Of a DNA stretch of 16,074 nucleotides, positions 11,208 through 16,074 are shown piece after piece. The position numbers were made by a program, and so were the translations under genes. Origin of the DNA: an uncultured Acetatifactor sp. (GTDB lineage: Bacteria; Bacillota; Clostridia; Lachnospirales; Lachnospiraceae); assembly GCA_910578815.1 (NCBI GenBank), contig CAJTSE010000016.1, positions 66,931 through 83,004 on the forward strand, in the 5' to 3' direction. The stretch's first letter is position 1. The number at the start of each line of letters is the position of its first letter. The notes beneath the pieces are model-generated. The model ran no database searches. It was not told the origin of the DNA and saw only the letters and a program-made list of their open reading frames with translations.

Positions 11208-12188
11208 TTAGCCCTCCTCTCTCGCGTAATCTGTGCCGCACATCATCAAATCATTTGTTGCCGCCTCTGTGTTCATTTGCAACGCTGCCGCGCTCTCCTG
11301 CATCTCAAACGGCGGATCGGTTCCAATGGCTGCGGTATTGTCGCCGCAAGCTATAACCGGCGTTGTGGTGCCGTTTCCTGCTGTTTCTATGCTTATAACG
11401 CTTTCCCGCGTTTCAAATGGCGCATATTCCCCGATAACCGTTAAATCATCGTTGCAAGGCATAACCGGCGTTTCTATGCTCTCTGCCGCCGTTTCTACGG
11501 CTATTGCCCCTTCCTGCAACTCAAACGGTGCCTGCAATCCTAAACAACATTCCACGCCGCAAACTGCCTGCCCGCTGATCGGGTTTTCCTCATGCACAAA
11601 AGAAAAGCCGCCCACATTTTGAATGTAGTCGGTTTCCTTCCTCTCTGTTATGTTGTTATCAAAATTGCAATATTCTGTGTCGGCTGCTGCCGGTTCAAAC
11701 GCCATAAAGATCAGATCCTCTATTCTGTACTTTATGACGGTTTCCCGCTGCATCGCAAACATGAAATAAATATTTAATGGCAGGATCTCGTCAATGATTT
11801 TGTTTAACATATCCAAACTGCCCGCATCGGTGTTTATCTCTACGATCATTTCCATGTTTGCAATGTCGTTTAATATCGTGATGCCCTCCGAATAATTGGA
11901 TAACATCGCCATTAGTTCGGACAGGCTCATTTTGCGCCGGTTCATCATGGAAAGAATGTATATTTTCCGATCGTCCAAACTCTGCGCCGCCTTTGGTTTT
12001 ATCCCTAACAGCTTTTCAAACCTCATAACGCCGGTTTCGTCTGCCGTAAACACAAACATATTTCGTATAACTTCATTGATTGATACATTCAGCTTTGAAA
12101 ACTCTATATCCTCTGCCTTTGCGATCTGCTGCATTTCCTTGATCTGCTTTATCACTGGAGGATAATGGTTTAATATTAAGGTCTGCAT
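11208..12188 (-). CDS. YmfQ/DUF2313-like tail protein with C-terminal repeats
   Basis: Protein of 326 aa. Residues 1-165 look like the YmfQ/XkdU family that follows baseplate J in contractile-tail phages (PPVIKQIKEMQQIAKAE.IEFSKL at the start, then DRKIYILSMMNRRKMSLSELMAML). These proteins link the baseplate wedge to the fibres. The C-terminal 160 residues are an unusual extension containing three 36-residue repeats (218-322). The start at 12188 overlaps the baseplate J gene by 13 nt, with AGGGG upstream. It is longer than the usual family length of about 190-200 aa because of the extension. Confidence 0.8.
   Translation of the reverse strand: MQTLILNHYPPVIKQIKEMQQIAKAEDIEFSKLNVSINEVIRNMFVFTADETGVMRFEKLLGIKPKAAQSLDDRKIYILSMMNRRKMSLSELMAMLSNYSEGITILNDIANMEMIVEINTDAGSLDMLNKIIDEILPLNIYFMFAMQRETVIKYRIEDLIFMAFEPAAADTEYCNFDNNITERKETDYIQNVGGFSFVHEENPISGQAVCGVECCLGLQAPFELQEGAIAVETAAESIETPVMPCNDDLTVIGEYAPFETRESVISIETAGNGTTTPVIACGDNTAAIGTDPPFEMQESAAALQMNTEAATNDLMMCGTDYAREEG
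11223..11537 (-). repeat. three tandem 36-codon repeats in the YmfQ-like gene
   Basis: Repeats begin at residues 218, 254 and 290, each starting with an APFE/PPFE motif: APFELQEGAIAVETA, APFETRESVISIETA, PPFEMQESAAALQMN. Each continues with TPV..C.D....IG or a degenerate form. The unit is 108 bp and the third is least conserved. Each unit has one Cys. Confidence 0.85.
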
Positions 12189-13243
12189 AAAATCACGCCC
12201 CTAACCGGTATTGCGTTCGGATCCAAAAGCAGGTTTTCCTCTTTTCCGTTTAAAGCTGTGTCCTGCACATCTACGATCCCCTCCACGCTTGCGATTGCCG
12301 CATTTACCTTTAATATTCTTACGGTTATATGTTCCTCATTCTCCCAACCTTTCGCCAACTCCAAAAAATAGCCGTCTATCCGCTCTTGTATGCTCGGTAA
12401 CAAGTCCTCCCATACATAGCCGGTATCTATCGTTATTTCTGCCTCGATTTTTACCGTTTCCGATATGCAGGGGTAAATATCCACCACATGAAATATTGTC
12501 GCTTTCCCCTCGCCCTCGCCCTGCTTTCCAACCGGATCTATGATTTCCTGCACATCTGATACAAGGGCATTGTTTGGCGTTTTATAGGTGCTGTCAAGAA
12601 AATATATCTTTATTTTCTTTTCGTTCTGTGTCACGCGGTATATTTTGCAGGCTCCGACTCCCTCTATTTCGTGCATCATCGCTTTGTACTGTGCGCGGTT
12701 GCCGCCAAACGCCTGCGCCGCCGAAACAATGGAAATGTACCGCGCCCGAAAAGCCTCCGTTTCTTCATCATCTCGCGCCGGTTTCAAAAGTTCCGTTAAT
12801 TCCCCATTGTCGAAACTGTCTATATATTCAATCGGTGCCAGTTCTTCCTGCTTTATATTTCCCCTTGTGCCGGTCTGCTCGCACATAAGCCGGTATTTCC
12901 TCGGCTCTATCTTTTCAGTGCATATATAGGTTAATTCCCCCGCCGAAAAGCGGGCGTTTAATTCCACATCAATATTAAATTCAGCTTTCCAAACGGCGTT
13001 AGATGCCGGAAACGGTTCTATGCCCCTTTCCTTTGCCCTTAATATTAAATGCTCTCTGTCTGCCGTTTCCGCATATCCGTTTTGGTCTATCAACCCCAAT
13101 TCGATATATGCCTGCTCAAACTCGGCGGCGGCTCCCCTAAAGGAATGATCTATAAGCGTTCCTTCCTCGGTGTTTGTGTCCGGATCTGTCGCCTCTTTCA
13201 AGTCGATCATAATATTGTTTTGCGTCTTATCATCAAATAACAT
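12176..13243 (-). CDS. baseplate J-like protein (XkdT-like)
   Basis: Protein of 355 aa of the baseplate J/gp47 family that forms the baseplate wedge of contractile tails. Typical features include an early GTLIDHSFRGAAAEFEQAYIEL segment, the GN...A.NAVW.AEF region, a middle beta region ending RGNI, and EAFRARYISIVSAAQAFGGNRAQYKAMMHEIEGVGACKIYR, the most conserved part of this family. Length is normal. The start at 13243 has a GGGGGCG site 6-7 nt upstream. It lies 12 nt after the XkdS-like gene. Confidence 0.93.
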   Translation of the reverse strand: MLFDDKTQNNIMIDLKEATDPDTNTEEGTLIDHSFRGAAAEFEQAYIELGLIDQNGYAETADREHLILRAKERGIEPFPASNAVWKAEFNIDVELNARFSAGELTYICTEKIEPRKYRLMCEQTGTRGNIKQEELAPIEYIDSFDNGELTELLKPARDDEETEAFRARYISIVSAAQAFGGNRAQYKAMMHEIEGVGACKIYRVTQNEKKIKIYFLDSTYKTPNNALVSDVQEIIDPVGKQGEGEGKATIFHVVDIYPCISETVKIEAEITIDTGYVWEDLLPSIQERIDGYFLELAKGWENEEHITVRILKVNAAIASVEGIVDVQDTALNGKEENLLLDPNAIPVRGVILCRP

Positions 13244-13255
13244 TCTATCGCCCCC

Positions 13256-13693
13256 TTATGCCGCTGCCGGTCTTGCGATCGCCTCGTCCTTAAATTCTAT
13301 TTCGCCGTATATGGTGTTTGCCGTAAATGATACGGTTAATGTGTCGCCCTCCATGCTTACGCTAAATTCCGTTATACTCTGTATGTTCTCATTCACAAGC
13401 AGGCAATCCTCCGTCATTCTCTGCGCCTCTGCCTCTATGTATTCCTCTGTATATCCTTTTCCTATGAGATCCTCAAATTCGTTTCCGTAATCCCATGTAT
13501 AGATATAGTACCGGTAACGCGGCGTTTGCAGAACAAGCCATATCCAAACTTTTATAGCCTCTTTCCCTTCCACTATCTCGCCGGTTAGCTGTCCGGTTTT
13601 GAAATCTATGCCGTATTCCCTCGGAGGCTTTATTTCTTCCTCCAGTTCTTCTATTTCGTCCTCGTCCTCGATATATGCCGGTAACAAATTCAT
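13256..13693 (-). CDS. XkdS-like (DUF2634) baseplate protein
   Basis: Protein of 145 aa. After an acidic N-terminal stretch (EDEDEIEELEEE) come YGIDFKTGQLTGEIVEGKEAIKVWIWLVLQTPRYRYYIYTWDYGNEFEDLIGK and a C-terminal beta part, a good match to the DUF2634/XkdS pattern. It belongs to the gp25-like baseplate component group of PBSX-like phages. The ATG at 13693 is 3 nt after the preceding stop, with GAAAGG upstream. Confidence 0.88.
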   Translation of the reverse strand: MNLLPAYIEDEDEIEELEEEIKPPREYGIDFKTGQLTGEIVEGKEAIKVWIWLVLQTPRYRYYIYTWDYGNEFEDLIGKGYTEEYIEAEAQRMTEDCLLVNENIQSITEFSVSMEGDTLTVSFTANTIYGEIEFKDEAIARPAAA

Positions 13694-13696
13694 GCG

Positions 13697-14002
13697 CTAC
13701 ACCAACCTTTCCAAAATAATATACAATTCATCGCTGATCCGGTAAACCGCCACTTTATCGCCGCTCTTTAGTGGCGCAACGAATGTATTCTTATCTTTTT
13801 TTGACGGTGTATCATCATAAACCGCGCAATGATAGCCGGTTTTCAAATGTTCGGCTATCAGCAGATCGCCGCCCGATAATGTCAGCTTTCCAATCTTGCA
13901 GCTTGCCGCGCCGGTCATTATGCCTATTTGGATCGGCGCGGTATTGTCCTTTTTCCCCTCATTCCTCATTATTCCTAATATTTCCTCGTATGGGTTGTTC
14001 AT
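13697..14002 (-). CDS. XkdR-like (DUF2577) tail protein
   Basis: Protein of 101 aa, beta-rich: PIQIGIMTGAASCKIGKLTLSGGDLLIAEHL, then FVAPLKSGDKVAVYRISDELYIILERLV. This is the usual DUF2577 layout and size, and it lies between the XkdQ- and XkdS-like genes as in PBSX. AGAGGGGG lies before the ATG at 14002. It is a structural part of the tail hub or baseplate; its exact place is not known to me. Confidence 0.85.
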   Translation of the reverse strand: MNNPYEEILGIMRNEGKKDNTAPIQIGIMTGAASCKIGKLTLSGGDLLIAEHLKTGYHCAVYDDTPSKKDKNTFVAPLKSGDKVAVYRISDELYIILERLV

Positions 14003-14017
14003 TCCCGCGCCCCCTCT

Positions 14018-15016
14018 CTATTCCTCGTTTTCCTCGTATTCCTTGCTATCCATGATGTTTTTAAAATTCAATTCCAAACTCATTATGTGTGTGCCGTTCT
14101 CCCATGTGTGGGTATCGCTGTCAATCCAAAACAGCCCGTTTAATCCGGTTGCTTTGTCGTAAACCTCTACGCCGTTACCCGCGATGCACTTTAGATCTCC
14201 ATTTATCCCTTCAACCGTTACCCGTTTTTCCACGCCTTGCAGCATACTTTTAGCCGCCGCCTGCTCGTTTATCCCCTTTTCTTTTTTATATATCTGCTGA
14301 TAGATGCCGTATTTCTCTACCCATTTATCCTTTTTTACCTCTCCAACCTGCGCCCCTTTTTCATCGTAAATCTTTACCACATTTACCATGTTTTCTATTG
14401 TTTCCTCGTACTCGGCGTTTGTTATGTTGTATTCCTCTGCCAGTACAAAATTTTTAACTTTCTTCCCCTTAACCTCAACCGACAATTTGGAACCGTCCAT
14501 GCGGCAAATATATTTCTTTCCGGTCTGCTTTGCTGCTTTCGTGTAGGCTTTCATAATAATGTCATAGAATGTATCGCCGTCTATAATCATCTTTTTTATT
14601 GTCGCCTTTGTCGCCGCGATGCTGCCGGTCTTGATCTCCAAATCAGCGCATACTTTTTTTGTGATCCGTTCTGCCGTTGTGTCGGAAAAATTATAAACGC
14701 CGGTACTTTTAAGCAAGTGATTTAACAGATCATAGCAGGTATATGTTACGGTGCCGGTTTCGCTCGTTTTCCTTGCGCTCTGTACTTCCCCGAAAAAAAT
14801 CAGATCGCCGCCCTCATATAGCTTTATTACCTGCCCCGCGCCTATGTTCAGCTTTAAATTTTTTACATTCTTATCATTTGGCGCATTGATAACCGCTATT
14901 TCTGCGGTACGCGCCGCCTGCGATACGGATCCACTCCATGAAACGCTTGATACTGCCTGCGTTATGTCGCTTGTATATACATAGCCGTTTTTATGCCTAA
15001 TCCATTTTATTTTCAT
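14018..15016 (-). CDS. XkdQ-like tail hub protein (gpD/gp27-like)
   Basis: Protein of 332 aa of the XkdQ/YqbQ family, equivalent to the phage late-control D or gp27 hub that carries the spike. Visible landmarks: SVSWSGSVSQAARTAEIAVINAP, LNIGAGQVIKLYEGGDLIFFGEVQSARKTSETGTVTYTCYDLLNHLLKS, and the closing LFWIDSDTHTWENGTHIMSLELNF. The start ATG overlaps the LysM gene stop by 4 nt (ATGA), so the two are coupled. Length is normal for the family. Confidence 0.9.
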   Translation of the reverse strand: MKIKWIRHKNGYVYTSDITQAVSSVSWSGSVSQAARTAEIAVINAPNDKNVKNLKLNIGAGQVIKLYEGGDLIFFGEVQSARKTSETGTVTYTCYDLLNHLLKSTGVYNFSDTTAERITKKVCADLEIKTGSIAATKATIKKMIIDGDTFYDIIMKAYTKAAKQTGKKYICRMDGSKLSVEVKGKKVKNFVLAEEYNITNAEYEETIENMVNVVKIYDEKGAQVGEVKKDKWVEKYGIYQQIYKKEKGINEQAAAKSMLQGVEKRVTVEGINGDLKCIAGNGVEVYDKATGLNGLFWIDSDTHTWENGTHIMSLELNFKNIMDSKEYEENEE

Positions 15017-15651
15017 ACATTGATCACCAACTGTTGACCGGGGTATATTAAGTTTGGATTGCCGCCTATAACCCCCTTATTTTGATTGTAGATCGCCTGC
15101 CAGTTCGCGCTGCTACCGGTCAAATTCTTTGCGATCTTACTTAGGTTATCGCCCTTTACTACGGTGTATGTGGTGCTTTTTACTTCCTTTGCCGCCCGCT
15201 GTGTCGCCGCAGGCGTTACCTTTTTTGTAACCTTTTCTTTTTTCTTTGTGGTCTTTACCTTTACTTTCCGGTACTCTTTAAACTCCAACGTGAAATTTAT
15301 GTCTTTGCTGCCGTCATTTTCTCCCCATGTGAAATTTTCTATTGTGCAATCCATATTAACCGGCGCACCGGTCATTGTAAGACGCAATACGCCGTTATTT
15401 TTCATTTTCTCGATCAGCTTTACACTTTCTTTCGGTGTCGGGAATGTCGTGTACTCGCAAAAACTGTATTTCTGTTTCGGAAAAAAAGAGGAAAAGGAAA
15501 TATTTTTCAATTTCCTTTTCCCCAACAAATTTATTTCGCCTAATGAATTGATAACTACCTGCGTATTATCGCTTTCGCTCGTCAATTCGTATTCAGACGG
15601 CAAAACCGCAAATCTAAAATTCGTCTTGCCCTGCTTTAACCAAATTTCCAA
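15013..15651 (-). CDS. LysM tail protein (XkdP-like)
   Basis: Protein of 212 aa. Residues 1-130 follow the N-terminal pattern of the XkdP/YqbP-type tail protein (FAVLPSEYELTSESDNTQVVINSLGEINLLGKRKLKNISFSSFFP). A Lys-rich linker (131-157) leads to a LysM domain at 159-212 (YTVVKGDNLSKIAKNLTG...PNLIYPGQQLVI). LysM probably holds the hub against peptidoglycan. It begins with TTG at 15651, supported by AAGGAGG 9 nt upstream; no suitable ATG is near. Its ribosome site overlaps the end of the tape-measure gene. Confidence 0.9.
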   Translation of the reverse strand: MEIWLKQGKTNFRFAVLPSEYELTSESDNTQVVINSLGEINLLGKRKLKNISFSSFFPKQKYSFCEYTTFPTPKESVKLIEKMKNNGVLRLTMTGAPVNMDCTIENFTWGENDGSKDINFTLEFKEYRKVKVKTTKKKEKVTKKVTPAATQRAAKEVKSTTYTVVKGDNLSKIAKNLTGSSANWQAIYNQNKGVIGGNPNLIYPGQQLVINV

Positions 15652-15665
15652 TTTTGCCGCCCTCC

Positions 15666-16074
15666 TTATGCTGTGCCGGTGTTAAACGCTATTTTCTTTA
15701 ACTTGTACGCCAACGCCTCCGCTATGCGGTCTATATCTTCATCGCTGCGAACCTCTATTTTGTCTGCCAACTTCTGAATATTGATTGAGATAGATCCGGA
15801 TCCGTTCCGCTCTCCCTCTCTCCGCGCCATTTCCACGCTTTTATCGTGCGGGTACACCCTCGAACCTTGCGGCAGGTCTACGATCTCGCCGCCTCGGTCA
15901 TGGATCATTGCCATGCCGCCCTTCCAGTTATCCGTACCTTTGTAAAGCTGCGGTATTGTCGGTATATTGATCCCGAATGACTTCCCGCCCAACCCCGGCA
16001 CCCAATCCGGTATTGTAACTGGTGTTAGTATATAAGTGTGGACAGAAAAAGTTGAACAATCTATACTATCAAAT
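15666..16074 (-). CDS. tail tape-measure protein, C-terminal part (cut by window edge)
   Basis: The last 110 or so residues match the usual C-terminus of Firmicutes tape-measure proteins: IPDWVPGLGGKSFGINIPTIPQLYKGTDNWKGG, HDRGGEIVDLPQGSRVYPHDKSVEMA, then a helix ending LAYKLKKIA. A GTG at 16001 is in frame, but the conserved region begins earlier. The frame stays open to the edge at 16074, so the gene continues beyond the window. The first roughly 12 codons at the edge (16037-16074) do not look like the family and may come from an inserted element. Confidence 0.85.
   Translation of the reverse strand, partial: FDSIDCSTFSVHTYILTPVTIPDWVPGLGGKSFGINIPTIPQLYKGTDNWKGGMAMIHDRGGEIVDLPQGSRVYPHDKSVEMARREGERNGSGSISINIQKLADKIEVRSDEDIDRIAEALAYKLKKIAFNTGTA
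16037..16074 (+). mobile_element. possible end of an insertion sequence at the window edge
   Basis: The last 38 bases are much more AT-rich than the tail genes. They begin TGTGGACAGAAAAAGTTGAA, which resembles the TG..GAC..AAAAGTTG.ACA type of terminal repeat of IS3/IS150-like elements. Only one end is visible, and the tape-measure frame happens to remain open through it, so this is tentative. Confidence 0.25.

Larger units (their letters stand above)
2303..16074 (-). mobile_element. prophage arm (contractile-tail phage), left edge approximate
   Basis: From the border near 2.3-2.5 kb to the right edge, the genes form a continuous minus-strand phage late region: tape measure, Xkd-like tail and baseplate genes, tail tip, DGR adhesin, lysis genes, then short regulatory genes and a transposase. 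Baseplate J, XkdP/Q/R/S/T-like genes and a LysM tail protein point to a contractile-tail phage related to the PBSX type. Head, packaging and integration genes would lie beyond 16074. The lysis and tail genes look intact. Confidence 0.88.

Noticed and set aside
1..16074. CRISPR array or restriction/defence operon
   Set aside because: No regularly spaced direct repeats and no nuclease, methyltransferase or abortive-infection motifs were found among the real genes.

Overview
The window looks like part of the chromosome of a gut-type member of the Firmicutes (Clostridia, probably Lachnospiraceae). This is inferred from the strong AGGAGG ribosome sites, the mid-40s GC content, the DUF6320/acyltransferase pair and the PBSX/Xkd-type phage tail genes. 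Almost every gene lies on the minus strand, so transcription runs from high to low coordinates. About 2.3 kb at the left is host DNA: a zinc-ribbon membrane protein, a condensation/acyltransferase-fold enzyme, and tRNA-Leu(CAG) with its own promoter and terminator. From roughly 2.3-2.5 kb to the right edge the DNA is one arm of a prophage with a contractile (myovirus-like) tail.

Phage layout in transcription order, right to left. The tail tape-measure C-terminus (cut by the window edge) comes first. It is followed by a LysM tail protein (XkdP-like), the XkdQ-, XkdR- (DUF2577), XkdS- (DUF2634) and XkdT/baseplate J-like proteins, a YmfQ/DUF2313-like protein with an added C-terminal repeat, and three small tail-tip genes. 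Next is a complete diversity-generating retroelement (DGR): a variable lectin-fold adhesin ending in the variable repeat (VR, 9023-9139), Avd, the template repeat (TR, 8396-8512), a structured spacer, and a DGR-type reverse transcriptase. TR and VR differ at 15 of 117 positions, and 14 of these are adenines in the coding-strand template, the signature of adenine-specific mutagenic homing. The variable adhesin is translationally coupled to the tail genes, so the DGR probably diversifies a receptor-binding tail-tip protein.

The lysis module follows: a holin, a four-domain endolysin (glycosidase-like, CHAP, CW_7, LysM) with an internal start site, and a SPOR-like protein ended by a terminator. 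The last phage section (2.5-4.8 kb) holds short regulatory or accessory genes. Two of them are driven by nearly identical, consensus sigma-A promoters whose -35 boxes sit in long palindromic operators. The second promoter drives an unlisted 43-codon membrane peptide (3904-4035). A convergent consensus promoter and an intrinsic terminator predict a roughly 86-nt antisense RNA (3876-3961) over the end of that peptide gene. The peptide mRNA can also pair its 5' end with its 3' region. Together these features look like a type I toxin-antitoxin locus, which I do not recognise as a known family. It is followed by a small ribbon-helix-helix protein and an IS30-family transposase at the prophage/host border. 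No site-specific integrase is present in the window.

The two strongest results are the DGR (very well supported by sequence) and the type I toxin-antitoxin-like locus (strong sequence architecture, function inferred).
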